Under the pieces are notes generated by a model. The model saw nothing but the letters and a program-made list of their open reading frames with translations, was not told the origin of the DNA and searched no databases. Source: Patulibacter sp. SYSU D01012 (GTDB lineage: Bacteria > Actinomycetota > Thermoleophilia > Solirubrobacterales > Solirubrobacteraceae). Taken from it: a DNA stretch of 64,000 nt. The stretch's first letter is position 1; each line of letters opens with the position of its first letter. The position numbers and the translations under genes were made by a program. The stretch is taken from assembly GCF_017916475.1 (NCBI RefSeq), contig NZ_JAFMTB010000002.1, forward strand, positions 310,001 to 374,000. The letters run 5' to 3'. Shown here piece after piece: positions 25,879-37,037 of the stretch.

Positions 25879-26729
25879 CGCGCCACCGTCCGCCCCGCCC
25901 GCCGGACGCGCGGGCGGGTCTGGCAGCGGTCGCAGGAGTACGTCCCGCGGCCGGCCACCGTCCGCTTGACCACCGCCGCGCCGCACTCCGGGCACGGCTC
26001 GCCGGCCCGCCGGTGCACGCGGAAGTCGAGCTGGAACCAGCCCTCGAACCCGTCGACGTGGCGGAAGTCGTCGATCGTCGCGCCCCCGGACGCCAGGCCG
26101 TCGTTCAGCGCCCGCTTGACCCCGGCGGCGAGCGCGTCGCACTGCCGCCGCGTCAGCTGCGCCCCCGGACGGAGCGGGTGGATCCGGGCGTGGAAGAGCG
26201 CCTCGTCCGCGTAGATGTTGCCCACGCCCGCGACGACCGTCTGGTCGAGCAGCAGCGCCTTGATCGGCGCGCGGCGGCCGACCACCGCGGCGTGCAGCGC
26301 CGCGCCGTCGAACGCGTCGCCGAGCGGCTCGGGCCCCAGGCGCGCGTCCAGGTGCGCGTCCGCGTCCCCGTCGGCGGCGAACCAGCGGCCCGTGCCGAAC
26401 CGGCGCGGGTCGCAGAAGCGCACGACCGTCCCGTCGTCGAGCGTCAACACGACGCGCTGGTACGGGACGTCGGGCGACGCGCCGACGAGCAGCGTCCCCG
26501 TCATCCGCAGGTGCAGCAGCAGCGTGCCGCCGTCCGTCCGCCACACGAGGTGCTTGCCGCGCCGCTCGAGGCGCGTGATCGTGCGGCCGGCCAGCGCCTC
26601 CTCCGTCGCCTCGGCGTCGTCGGGGACGCACCAGCGCGGATCGAGGATCCGCACGCGGTCCAGGCGGCGACCCTCGAGGTGCGGCGCGAGCTGGCGGGTG
26701 ACGGTCTCGACCTCGGGCAGCTCGGGCAT
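25875..26729 (-). CDS. mutM: Formamidopyrimidine-DNA glycosylase MutM
   Basis: Removes 8-oxoguanine and related lesions by base excision. 284 residues: N-terminal MPELPEVE with catalytic Pro2 and Glu3, RRGKHLVW with the beta-elimination Lys near 57, the helix-two-turn-helix VVAGVGNIYADEALF near 160, and a C-terminal zinc finger CPECG...SCDRCQTRP. ATG preceded by GGAGGGG. It follows deoB by 11 bases, so it is co-transcribed with xerD-deoB. Confidence 0.95.
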   Translation of the reverse strand: MPELPEVETVTRQLAPHLEGRRLDRVRILDPRWCVPDDAEATEEALAGRTITRLERRGKHLVWRTDGGTLLLHLRMTGTLLVGASPDVPYQRVVLTLDDGTVVRFCDPRRFGTGRWFAADGDADAHLDARLGPEPLGDAFDGAALHAAVVGRRAPIKALLLDQTVVAGVGNIYADEALFHARIHPLRPGAQLTRRQCDALAAGVKRALNDGLASGGATIDDFRHVDGFEGWFQLDFRVHRRAGEPCPECGAAVVKRTVAGRGTYSCDRCQTRPRVRRAGRTVAR

Positions 26730-26740
26730 CCCCTCCGACG

Positions 26741-27910
26741 TTAGGGCACGAAGGAGCGGCCCGGCAGCGGTCCCGGCGACGCGCCCGTCAGCCACGCCAG
26801 GGCGGACGCGCCGACGTCCGCCAGCGTCCCGTCGCGACGCCCGCTCAGCGGCCGCCCGTCGGGTCCGCGGACGTGCGCCAGGAGCGGCGCGTACTCCCGG
26901 GTGTGGAACGGGTGCGGCGCCGCCGGGTCGACGCCGTGGTCGGCCGTCAGGACGAGCAGGTCGTCGGGGCCCAGCCGCGGCAGCCAGCCCCCGACCGCGG
27001 CGTCGATGGCCCGGAGCGCCCCGTGGAACCCGGCGGTGTCCTTCCGGTGCCCGAAGCGGTCGTCCGTCTCGACGAGATTGACGAACGCCAGCCCGCGGTC
27101 CATGCCGTCCAGGAGCGTCTCCGTGGCGGCGAGCGCCTCGGCGTTCGTCGTCGCCGGGTGGACGACGTCGAACCCGCGGCCCGCGAAGACGTCGACGACC
27201 TTGCCGACGCCGTGCACCGGGACGCCGCGGTCCTGCAGCGCGTCGAGGTACGACTGGGCCGGCGGGGCCATCGCGACGTCCTTGCGGCCCGGGATGCGGA
27301 CGAACGCGCCGGGCTCGCCGACGAACGGCCGGGCGATGATCCGCGCCGGACGACGGTCGGCCGGCAGCGCCGCGTGCAGGCGCACGGCCAGGTCGTGCAG
27401 CGCCGGGACCGGCCAGTGCCGCTCGTGCGCGGCGAGCTGCAGGACGGAGTCGACGGCCGAGGTGTAGAGGATCGGGTGACCGGTGCGCAGGTGCTCCGCC
27501 CCCCAGGTCGCCAGCGCGTCGAGCCCGTCGCTCGTGGCGCCGGAGAGCAGCGGCGTGCCGGCGAGCTCGCCCATCGCGCGGCGCTCGTCCTCCCCCACCC
27601 CGGCCGGCCACGTCGGCAGCGCGCCCGGCGCCGCGACGCCCATCAGGCCCCAGTGCCCGACGATGGAGTCCTTGCCGGGGCCGAGGGCGTCGAGGCGGCC
27701 GTGGATCGCGGGCCGGGCGGCGGGCGGCACGCCGGCGATCGGAGCGATGGCGCCCAGCCCGAGCCCGCCGAGCGCCGGCAGGTCGAGCCCGCCGACGAGC
27801 TGCGCGAGGTGCCCGAGGGTGTCGGCGCCCTCGTCCCCGTAGTCGCCGGCGTCCGGCAGCGCCCCCACGCCGCAGGCGTCGAGGACGAGGACGAACGCCC
27901 GGCGGGGCAC
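26741..27910 (-). CDS. deoB: Phosphopentomutase DeoB
   Basis: Interconverts (deoxy)ribose-1-phosphate and 5-phosphate in nucleoside salvage. 389 residues: metal site VLVLDACGVGALPDA at the N-terminus, the phosphorylated-residue region GKDSIVGHWGLMG near 80 (Ser where E. coli has Thr), NLVETDDRFGHRKD near 280, LTADHGVDPAAPHPFHTREYAP near 325. GTG start four bases after the xerD stop; probable xerD-deoB-mutM operon. Confidence 0.95.
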   Translation of the reverse strand: MPRRAFVLVLDACGVGALPDAGDYGDEGADTLGHLAQLVGGLDLPALGGLGLGAIAPIAGVPPAARPAIHGRLDALGPGKDSIVGHWGLMGVAAPGALPTWPAGVGEDERRAMGELAGTPLLSGATSDGLDALATWGAEHLRTGHPILYTSAVDSVLQLAAHERHWPVPALHDLAVRLHAALPADRRPARIIARPFVGEPGAFVRIPGRKDVAMAPPAQSYLDALQDRGVPVHGVGKVVDVFAGRGFDVVHPATTNAEALAATETLLDGMDRGLAFVNLVETDDRFGHRKDTAGFHGALRAIDAAVGGWLPRLGPDDLLVLTADHGVDPAAPHPFHTREYAPLLAHVRGPDGRPLSGRRDGTLADVGASALAWLTGASPGPLPGRSFVP

Positions 27911-27914
27911 GGCG

Positions 27915-28880
27915 CTAGGCGTGGCGCGCGCGGGGGTGCGCGTCGCGGTAGACGTCCTGCAGCCGCTGCGCCGACAGGTGCGTGTACATCTGCGTCGTGG
28001 CGATGTCCGCGTGGCCGAGCATCTCCTGCAGCGTACGCAGGTCGCAGCCGCCCGCGAGCAGGTGGGTCGCGAAGGAGTGCCGCAGCGTGTGCGGGCTCAT
28101 CCGGTCCTCGAGCCCGGCGCTCTTCGCGTGGCGCTGGACGATCTTGTACAGGCCCTGCCGGCTCAGGCGGCCGCCGCGGGCGTTGACGAACAGCGCGCGC
28201 TCCACGCCGCCGCCGACGAGCTCGCCGCGGGCGTCGCGGACGTAGCGGGTGACCGCGTCGATCGCCCGGCGGCCGATCGGCACCATGCGCTCCTTGCTGC
28301 CCTTGCCGCGGGCGCGGAGCATGGCGTCCTGCAGGTCGACGTCGCCGACGTCCAGGCCCGTCGCCTCGCTCGCGCGCAGGCCGCAGGCGTACATGAGCTC
28401 GAGGATCGCGCGGTCCCGCAGCACGATCGGGTCGACGTGACCGTCGCGGCCGGGCATCGCCAGCAGCTTGGCGACCTCGGCCCGCGTCAGGACCTTCGGC
28501 AGCTGCTCGCGCTTGCGCGGGCCGCGCACGTCGGTGGTCGGGTCGGCCTCGAGCAGCCCCTCGCGGCGCACGTGGCGGTAGAAGCTGCGCAGGCACGCCG
28601 CCTTGCGCTGGATCGTCGCCGCGGCCGCGGGCCGGCGCTCCGAGCCGTCGGCGTTCGTGCCGCCGGCCGCCAGGCCGTCGAGGAACGCCGTGATGTCGTC
28701 GCCGGTCGCCTGCAGCGGCTCGACGCCCCGCTCGGCGAGGAAGGCGGCGTACTGCGCCAGGTCCGAGCGGTACGCGTCGAGGGTGTTGCGGGACAGGCCG
28801 CGCTCGAACTCCAGGTACGCCAGGAAGTCGAGGACGAGCCCGGCGGTGCGGGACGGAGCGGTCGCGGCGGGTGGCTGCAT
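27915..28880 (-). CDS. xerD: Site-specific tyrosine recombinase XerD
   Basis: Chromosome-dimer resolvase acting at dif with XerC. 321 residues: N-terminal SAM-like domain FLAYLEFERGLSRNTLDAYRSDL, then catalytic residues in CGLRASEA (Arg), GKGSKER (Lys), HTLRHSFATHLL (His, Arg), LGHADIATTQMYTH (His and Tyr). Slightly longer than the usual 300 residues because of an insertion near 75-85 (GGTNADGSERR). Its chromosomal context matches mycobacterial xerD (near pyrG and a nudix gene), so it is the housekeeping enzyme, not a phage integrase. Confidence 0.94.
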   Translation of the reverse strand: MQPPAATAPSRTAGLVLDFLAYLEFERGLSRNTLDAYRSDLAQYAAFLAERGVEPLQATGDDITAFLDGLAAGGTNADGSERRPAAAATIQRKAACLRSFYRHVRREGLLEADPTTDVRGPRKREQLPKVLTRAEVAKLLAMPGRDGHVDPIVLRDRAILELMYACGLRASEATGLDVGDVDLQDAMLRARGKGSKERMVPIGRRAIDAVTRYVRDARGELVGGGVERALFVNARGGRLSRQGLYKIVQRHAKSAGLEDRMSPHTLRHSFATHLLAGGCDLRTLQEMLGHADIATTQMYTHLSAQRLQDVYRDAHPRARHA

Positions 28881-28962
28881 GGACGTGGGGCGGATTGCGC
28901 CCGGGCGCGGCGGTCCCTGCGCGGTGCAACGGGGCGTGCGCCGCCTGCAAGGCGCGGTGCGC

Positions 28963-29006
28963 GGTCACGGGACGTTCACGGCGCGGTCACCGCGCGGCGA
29001 CATGGC
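28963..29006 (+). promoter_or_regulatory. PHO-box-like array of 11-base direct repeats
   Basis: Four contiguous 11-base units: GGTCACGGGAC (28963), GTTCACGGCGC (28974), GGTCACCGCGC (28985) and a weaker GGCGACATGGC (28996). The first three match the Streptomyces PhoP direct-repeat consensus (G[GT]TCA plus six). They end 16 bases before a TAGCGT -10 candidate (29023-29028), so they overlap the -35 region, as in PhoP-activated promoters. They lie upstream of the secreted glycerophosphodiesterase. Confidence 0.65.
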
Positions 29007-29092
29007 GAGCGGGGACGCGCCATAGCGTCGGCCCCCGCGACGGCGGCGTCCCGGCCGCCGACGCGCTTCCCCCGAACACCACAGGAGCTCGC

Positions 29093-30928
29093 TTGCTGTC
29101 CCCACGTCTGTCGGCCGCCGTCGCGGCCGCCGTCCTCGCCGGTCTCGGCGCGGCCGTCCCCACCGCCGCCCCCGCGGCCGACGTCCCCGCCGGCGACGTC
29201 GTGCTGTCCGAGAGCTTCTCGGGCGACGCGCTGCCCGCCGGGTGGACGCCCGTCGCCGGCGACTGGAAGGTGCAGGACGGTCGCCTCGTCGGCACGAGCG
29301 GCGCCGACCTGGGCCGGATCACCTTCGGCCCGCACCTGCGCGACTACCGGATCGAGGCGACCGTCCGGTTCGAGGCGGTGAAGAACGCCGGCCGCTGGAC
29401 GGCGCTCGCCCTCGACATGCCGGCCGCCGGCACCCCGCCGTGGTCGCAGGCCGCGCTGCGCTCGCAGTCGTCCGCGACGAACGGCACGGAGTTCGCCCGC
29501 CGCACCGCCGACAACCAGTGGGTCGTCCCGAACACGGCCCCCGCGCCGACCGACGCCGGCGTCGGCAAGGACGTCAAGGTCGCGATCGAGGTCCACGGCA
29601 ACGAGGCCACGTGGTTCTTCGACGGCAAGGAGACGCAGCGCACGAAGACGCTGCAGCGCAGCGACGACGGAGGGCTCGGGCTCGTGCTCACGGACGCCAC
29701 GGTCTCGTACGACGACATCCGCGTCACCCGGCTCGCGCGGCCGTCGCTCGTCCTGCCCAACGACGAGAAGACCGTCCCGCGCGTCGTCGCGCACCGCGGC
29801 TACTCGGCGATCGCCCCGGAGAACACGATCCCGGCGATGGTGCTGGGCGACAAGGCCGGCGCGGACTGGGTCGAGATCGACGTCGACTCCAGCAAGGACG
29901 GCGTCACGTACGTGCTGCACGACGACACGGTCGACCGCACCACCGACGGCACCGGGCGCGTCCGCGACCTGGACTCCAGCGTCCTGGACGCCCTGGACGC
30001 GGGGTCGTGGTTCTCCCCCGCGTTCGCGGGCACGACGCTGCCGCGGCACACGGCGCTGCTGCAGGCCGTGAAGGGCGGCTCGGCGCAGCTGCTGCTCGAG
30101 GTGAAGGGCACGCAGACGAAGGACGAGGTCGCGCGGTACATCCAGGAGGTGCGCGACGCCGGCATGTTCGACCGGACGATCCTGCAGAGCTTCAACCTGA
30201 CGACGCTCGAGTACGCCCGCGAGATCGCCCCGGACCTGCCGATCGCGATCCTGCGCAGCACCCTGGACGCCGACCCCGTCGCGCTGGCGAAGCAGTACGG
30301 CGCCGTGGCGTACAACCCCAGCTGGGGCGCCATCAAGGACCGCCCGGACGCCATCGCGGCGCTGAACGCCGCGGGCGTGGCGGTCATGCCGTACACCGTG
30401 GACGACGCGACGTCGTGGTCCGCCATGCGCGCCGCGGGCGTCGACGCGATCATCACCAACCGCGCGGGCGAGCTGGCCGGCTGGAACGCCCGCTACCTGC
30501 AGGCCCCGGGCGGCACCCCCACCGAGCCCGGCACCGGCGTGCCCGGACCGCAGGGTCCCGAGGGCCCGAAGGGCGACCCGGAGACGCAGGGCGAGAAGGG
30601 CGAGAAGGGCGACCGCGGCGAGCAGGGCCTGGCCGGCGTCGCCGGGCCGGCCGGCGCGGCCGGCCCCGCCGGCGTCGCCGGGCCCAAGGGCGAGCGCGGC
30701 GAGCGGGGGCGCGACGCCCGCGTGACCTGCCGCGTCGTCGGTGCGCGCCGGACGCGGATCCGCTGCGCCGTCCAGGGCGTCAGCCGGTCGGCCTCGATCC
30801 GCCTGACCCGCGGGGGCCGCACGTACGCGCGCGGCACCGCCCGCCGGCTGCGGGCGACGCGGCGCCTGACGCGCGGCGTCTACACGCTGCGCTCCGAGGG
30901 CCTGACGGTCCGCGTGCGCGTCCGCTGA
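29093..30928 (+). CDS. Secreted glycerophosphodiester phosphodiesterase with collagen-like segment
   Basis: 611 residues. Signal peptide 1-30. Residues 35-222 are a beta-sandwich of the LamG/DUF1080 type (SESFSGDALPAGWTPV; DDIRVTRL). Residues 232-470 are a GDPD TIM barrel: VVAHRGYSAIAPENT, VEIDVDSS, HDDTVDRTTDGTG. The enzyme should release glycerol-3-phosphate from glycerophosphodiesters outside the cell. Residues 482-541 are a collagen-like run of 20 triplets, 19 starting with Gly and one with Glu497. Residues 542-611 are a basic C-terminal module shared with the HtaA protein at 48417. TTG start at 29093, with AGGAG six bases upstream. A PHO-box-like array suggests induction by phosphate starvation. 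It sits on the plus strand inside a conserved nudix-xerD junction. Confidence 0.93.
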   Translation: MLSPRLSAAVAAAVLAGLGAAVPTAAPAADVPAGDVVLSESFSGDALPAGWTPVAGDWKVQDGRLVGTSGADLGRITFGPHLRDYRIEATVRFEAVKNAGRWTALALDMPAAGTPPWSQAALRSQSSATNGTEFARRTADNQWVVPNTAPAPTDAGVGKDVKVAIEVHGNEATWFFDGKETQRTKTLQRSDDGGLGLVLTDATVSYDDIRVTRLARPSLVLPNDEKTVPRVVAHRGYSAIAPENTIPAMVLGDKAGADWVEIDVDSSKDGVTYVLHDDTVDRTTDGTGRVRDLDSSVLDALDAGSWFSPAFAGTTLPRHTALLQAVKGGSAQLLLEVKGTQTKDEVARYIQEVRDAGMFDRTILQSFNLTTLEYAREIAPDLPIAILRSTLDADPVALAKQYGAVAYNPSWGAIKDRPDAIAALNAAGVAVMPYTVDDATSWSAMRAAGVDAIITNRAGELAGWNARYLQAPGGTPTEPGTGVPGPQGPEGPKGDPETQGEKGEKGDRGEQGLAGVAGPAGAAGPAGVAGPKGERGERGRDARVTCRVVGARRTRIRCAVQGVSRSASIRLTRGGRTYARGTARRLRATRRLTRGVYTLRSEGLTVRVRVR

Positions 30929-30944
30929 TCGAGGCGGGACGGGT

Positions 30945-30963
30945 GGGCGGCCGTCTGCCGCCC
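30945..30963. terminator. Hairpin between GDPD and nudix genes
   Basis: GGGCGGC-CGTCT-GCCGCCC, 7-bp stem, 16 bases after the GDPD stop and before the convergent nudix stop at 30990. Confidence 0.55.
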
Positions 30964-30989
30964 GCCCGCCGCGGCGCGACGGCGATCCG

Positions 30990-31553
30990 TCAGACGCCGG
31001 GCAGGCCGTTGGCCTTCGCCCAGAGCAGCGCGATGAGGGTCTTGGCGTCGCTGACGGCGGCGATCGCGCCGTCCAGGTCGTCGACGGGCCAGCGGACGAG
31101 CTCGATGCGCTCGTCCTCGCCGGAGTCCGCCGTCTCCGCCGACAGCTCCCAGCCGCAGAACAGGTGGACCGTCTCGGAGAGGATCCCGACGGACGGCTGG
31201 AAGCGCACGATCGGCTGCCAGTGCGCGGCGGCGAAGCCCACCTCCTCCGCCAGCTCGCGCTTGGCCGTGTCCAGCGGCGCCTCGCCGTCCTTGTCCAGGC
31301 GCCCGGCGGGGATCTCGAGCGAGTCCGGGTCGCCGATGGCCTCGCGCGGCTGGCGCGTGAGCAGCAGGTGGGTGCCGTCGTGGACGAGCATCCCGACCGC
31401 GCCGGTGGTGCGGACGATCTCGCGCTTGGCCTCGGCGCCGTCCTCGAAGCGGAACGTGTCCTCGACGAGGGTCAGCACGCGGCCCTCGTGGATCACGGTC
31501 TCGTCGACGAGCGCGAAGCGGCGCTGCTCGGGGGTGCTCGACGGATCGGTCAT
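30990..31553 (-). CDS. NUDIX hydrolase, ADP-ribose pyrophosphatase type
   Basis: 187 residues; nudix box GRLDKDGEAPLDTAKRELAEEVGF near 83-106 (cited by its residues G, E and RELAEEVG), preceded by SLEIPAG as in ADP-ribose pyrophosphatases (Mycobacterium Rv1700 type). Hydrolyses ADP-ribose or related nucleoside diphosphate derivatives. It lies between pyrG and xerD, the same neighbourhood as in mycobacteria. Start ATG follows GAGGAGC. Confidence 0.92.
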   Translation of the reverse strand: MTDPSSTPEQRRFALVDETVIHEGRVLTLVEDTFRFEDGAEAKREIVRTTGAVGMLVHDGTHLLLTRQPREAIGDPDSLEIPAGRLDKDGEAPLDTAKRELAEEVGFAAAHWQPIVRFQPSVGILSETVHLFCGWELSAETADSGEDERIELVRWPVDDLDGAIAAVSDAKTLIALLWAKANGLPGV

Positions 31554-31670
31554 GGGGCTCCTCGGGTCGGGACGACGGGCCCCCAGGGTTGCAGACCGGC
31601 GCCCGCCGGCGTGGGTGCCGCCCGCCCCGCGGTGGGCGCGGACGAGCCTGCCGCCGCCCCCGCGGACGGC

Positions 31671-32861
31671 TCAGGCCTGCGGGGCGGCGCCGTGCTCGGC
31701 GAGCAGCGCGAGCACCAGCTCGAGCGTCGCCTCCAGGTCGGCGGCGGCGATCCGCTCGCCGGGCTCGTGGGCGCGCTCGTTGCCGCCGGCCAGGTTGACC
31801 GTCGGCAGTCCGCGGGCGTTGAGGACGTTGGCGTCGCTGCCGCCGTGGTCGGCGAACGGCCGCGGCGTCGCGCCGATCCGCTCGAGCGCCGCGCGGGCCG
31901 TCCGCACGGCCGGGGACGCCTCGCGGTGACGGTACGGCGCGAAGCGGCGCTCCAGGACCAGGTCCAGGTCCACGGACTCGCCGGCGACGTGCGCCGCGTC
32001 GTGGAGCGTCGCCTCGACCGTGCCGGCCAGGTCCGCCAGGACGGCCTCGTCGAGCGCGCGGAGCTCGCCGAGCACCAGGCACGCGTCGGGGACGACGTTC
32101 GTCACCGGCTCGCCGCCCTGGACGTGGCCGACGTTGATCGTGGCCCCGTCGCCGACCCGGCCCTGCGGCAGCGCGGCGATCCCGCGCGCCGCGGCCCGGA
32201 CCGCGCTGCGGCCGTCCTCGGGCGCCACGCCCGCGTGGGCGGCGCGCCCCCGGTACCGCGCCTCGAAGCGAACGTGGCCCGGCGCGGCCGCGACGAGGCC
32301 GCCGAGCGGCGACGGGTGGTCGATGACGAAGCCGACGCCGGCCCGCAGCCGGGAGCGGTCGAACGCCTGGATCCCCTGCAGCTGCGTCTCCTCGGCCACC
32401 GTGAGCAGCAGCTCGACGTCCATCGGCGCGGGGTCGCGCGCCAGCCGCTCGGCGACGACCAGGAACGCCGCGACCGTCGCCTTGTTGTCGGCGCCGAGCA
32501 CGCCGCCGAGGGCGTCGCGCCAGACGCCCTCGTCGTCGAGCGTCGGCTCGATCCGCGTCCCCACCGGGACGGTGTCCAGGTGCGCGCAGAGCAGCAGCGG
32601 CTCGTGCGCCGCCGCGGTCGCGGGGTCGCCGGGGATGCGGCACAGCAGGTTGCCGGCGTCGCCGCCGAGCTCGGTGGCGGCGTCGTCCTCGTCGACGTCC
32701 AGGCCGACGGACCGCAGCACGTCGAGCGCGACGTCGGCCGCCGCCCGTTCGCGGCCCGTCGGCGTGACGGCGGCGCAGAGCCGCGCGAACAGGTCGGCGA
32801 GCCGCTCCCGCTCCGCGGCCGTCGCCGCGGGCGGGTGGGTCGGGACGCCGTCCGGCGTCAT
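31671..32861 (-). CDS. M20 family metallopeptidase (peptidase T-like)
   Basis: Zinc aminopeptidase of the M20 family, 396 residues. Metal ligands: His in CAHLDTVPVG near 92, Asp in GADNKATVAA near 123, Glu-Glu in TVAEETQLQG near 157, Asp in VIDHPSPLGG near 180, His in GNERAHEPGE near 365. The dimerisation domain (PGHVRFEARYRGRAAHAG) interrupts the catalytic domain. Probably releases N-terminal residues from small peptides. Nine bases downstream of pyrG, likely co-transcribed. Confidence 0.9.
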   Translation of the reverse strand: MTPDGVPTHPPAATAAERERLADLFARLCAAVTPTGRERAAADVALDVLRSVGLDVDEDDAATELGGDAGNLLCRIPGDPATAAAHEPLLLCAHLDTVPVGTRIEPTLDDEGVWRDALGGVLGADNKATVAAFLVVAERLARDPAPMDVELLLTVAEETQLQGIQAFDRSRLRAGVGFVIDHPSPLGGLVAAAPGHVRFEARYRGRAAHAGVAPEDGRSAVRAAARGIAALPQGRVGDGATINVGHVQGGEPVTNVVPDACLVLGELRALDEAVLADLAGTVEATLHDAAHVAGESVDLDLVLERRFAPYRHREASPAVRTARAALERIGATPRPFADHGGSDANVLNARGLPTVNLAGGNERAHEPGERIAAADLEATLELVLALLAEHGAAPQA

Positions 32862-32870
32862 CCCGGCGCG

Positions 32871-35281
<2,411 letters not shown>

Positions 35282-35289
35282 TTCCCGCC

Positions 35290-35309
35290 GCGCCGCCGGC
35301 CGGCGGCGC
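35290..35309. terminator. GC palindrome after msrB
   Basis: GCGCCGCCGG followed directly by CCGGCGGCGC, nine bases after the msrB stop; first of two hairpins between convergent msrB and recN. Confidence 0.5.
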
Positions 35310-35331
35310 GTGCCACGGCGGACGACCCGCC

Positions 35332-35358
35332 ACCGCCGCGCCGGCCGGGCGCGGCGGT
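35332..35358. terminator. Strong hairpin between msrB and recN
   Basis: ACCGCCGCGCC-GGCCG-GGCGCGGCGGT, perfect 11-bp stem with 5-base loop, ending nine bases before the recN stop. Likely a bidirectional terminator. Confidence 0.7.
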
Positions 35359-35366
35359 GCGGCCCG

Positions 35367-37037
35367 CTAGGCGGCGCTGCGCAGCTCCTCGGCGTGCCGC
35401 CGGGCGCCCTCGTCGCCCGCCTCGCCGCCGAGCATCCGCACGAGCTCGCCCACGACCTCGGGGTCGTCGAGGCGGCGGACGACCGTCCGGGCCGGCTCGA
35501 CCGCGGTGTCCTTCTCGATCGCGAAGTGCCGGTCCGCGAGCGCCGCGATCTGCGGCAGGTGGGTGATGCAGAGGACCTGCCCGTCCTGCCCGAGCGCGCG
35601 CAGCTGCTCGCCGACGGCGCGCCCCGTCTGGCCGCCGACGCCCGAGTCGATCTCGTCGAAGACCTGCGTGGCCCCCGTGCCGTGGCCGGCGACGGCCAGC
35701 AGCGCGAGCATCACGCGGGAGAGCTCGCCGCCCGACGCCGCCTCGCGCACCGGGGCGGCGGGCACGCCGGGGTTCGGGGCGAGCACGAGCTCGCAGTGGT
35801 CGTTGCCCGTCGGGCCGGGATCGCGCGCGTCCAGGCGCACCTCGAGGCGGGCGGCCGGCATGGCGAGGTCCGCCAGGCGGGCGACGACCGCCTTCGCCAG
35901 GTGCGGCGCCGCCGCCGCACGGGCGGCCGTGAGCTGCCCGGCGAGCTTCTCGCGCCGGGCGCGCGCCTCGGCCAGGTCGGCCTCGGCGGACGCGGTCGCG
36001 CCCTCGACGTCCTCCAGCTCCGCCAGCCGCGCGCGGCACGCGTCCGCGTGCGCGAGGACCGCCGCGACGCTCCCGCCGTGCTTGCGCTCGAGCCGGCCGA
36101 TCGCCTGCAGCCGCTCCTCGGCGCGCTCGAGCTCGGCGGGGTCGGCGTCCAGCCCGTCGAGGTGCCGGCCCAGCTCGAGCGCCAGGTCGTCGGCCTCGAT
36201 GCGCAGCGAGCGCAGGCGCTCCGCGAGCGCGTCGAGCGCGGGATCCACCCCCGTCACGCCGTCGAGCGCCGCCTCGCCGACCGCGAGGCTCGCCCCGGCG
36301 GCGCCCTCCTCCGCCCCGAGCGCCTGGCTGGCCGTGAACGTCGCCTCGCGCAGCGCCTCGACGTGCCGCAGGCGGTCGCGGGCGGCGACGAGCTCGTCCC
36401 GCTCGCCCTCCGTGGGCGCCACCTCGTCGATCTCCTGCAGCTCGAAGCGCAGCAGGTCCAGCTCGCGCTCGCGGGCGCCGGCCGCGTCGCGCAGCTCGTC
36501 GAGCCGCCGGCGCGCGTCGCGCTCGGCCGCGTGCGCCGCCGCGTGGGCGTCGCGGCGGGCCAGGTGGCCGGCCTTCCGCGTCTCGCAGAACGCGTCGAGC
36601 AGGCCGAGCTGCGCCGCCGGGGACAGCAGCCGCCGCGCCTCGTGCTGGCCGTGGAAGGCCAGGAGCGCGCCGCCCAGCTCCCGCAGGTCCGCCGCGGTCG
36701 CCGAGCGCCCGCCGATGAACGCCCGCGAGCGTCCCTCCGCCGTCACCTTGCGCGCGAGGACCAGCTCGTCGGCGTCGGCCGGGATCCGCTCGCGGAGCTC
36801 CTCGGGCACCAGATCGGCGCGGCCCTGCAGGGCGAACACCCCCTCGACCCACGCCTCGGACGCGCCCGGGCGCACGATCCCGCTGCGCGGCTTCGCCCCC
36901 AGGAGCAGGTCGAGGGCGTGCGCGAGCACGGTCTTGCCCGCGCCCGTCTCCCCCGTCACGACGTTCAGGCCGGGAACGAGGTCCAGTTCCGCCCGCTCGA
37001 TGAGGAGCAGGTTCTCGACGCGCAGCTCGAGCAGCAC
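35367..37037 (-). CDS. recN: DNA repair protein RecN
   Basis: SMC-like ATPase for double-strand break repair, 556 residues: Walker A GETGAGKTVLAHALDLLLG near 33, FIGGRSATAADLRELG, FHGQHEARRLL, two long heptad-rich coiled-coil arms (about 165-360), and the C-terminal ABC signature ASGGELSRVMLAL with VFDEIDSGVGG and THLPQIAALADRH. GTG start at 37037; the first base is also the last base of an SOS box. Gene order tlyA-nadK-recN matches mycobacteria. Confidence 0.95.
   Translation of the reverse strand: MLLELRVENLLLIERAELDLVPGLNVVTGETGAGKTVLAHALDLLLGAKPRSGIVRPGASEAWVEGVFALQGRADLVPEELRERIPADADELVLARKVTAEGRSRAFIGGRSATAADLRELGGALLAFHGQHEARRLLSPAAQLGLLDAFCETRKAGHLARRDAHAAAHAAERDARRRLDELRDAAGARERELDLLRFELQEIDEVAPTEGERDELVAARDRLRHVEALREATFTASQALGAEEGAAGASLAVGEAALDGVTGVDPALDALAERLRSLRIEADDLALELGRHLDGLDADPAELERAEERLQAIGRLERKHGGSVAAVLAHADACRARLAELEDVEGATASAEADLAEARARREKLAGQLTAARAAAAPHLAKAVVARLADLAMPAARLEVRLDARDPGPTGNDHCELVLAPNPGVPAAPVREAASGGELSRVMLALLAVAGHGTGATQVFDEIDSGVGGQTGRAVGEQLRALGQDGQVLCITHLPQIAALADRHFAIEKDTAVEPARTVVRRLDDPEVVGELVRMLGGEAGDEGARRHAEELRSAA

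Noticed and set aside
27915-28880. xerD as an integrase marking a mobile element
   Set aside because: No attachment repeats, tRNA target or phage genes nearby; neighbours and motifs match chromosomal XerD.
30536-30715. Tandem DNA repeat or CRISPR-like array
   Set aside because: The 9-base periodicity is the Gly-x-y codon pattern of a collagen-like protein; there are no identical repeats with unique spacers.
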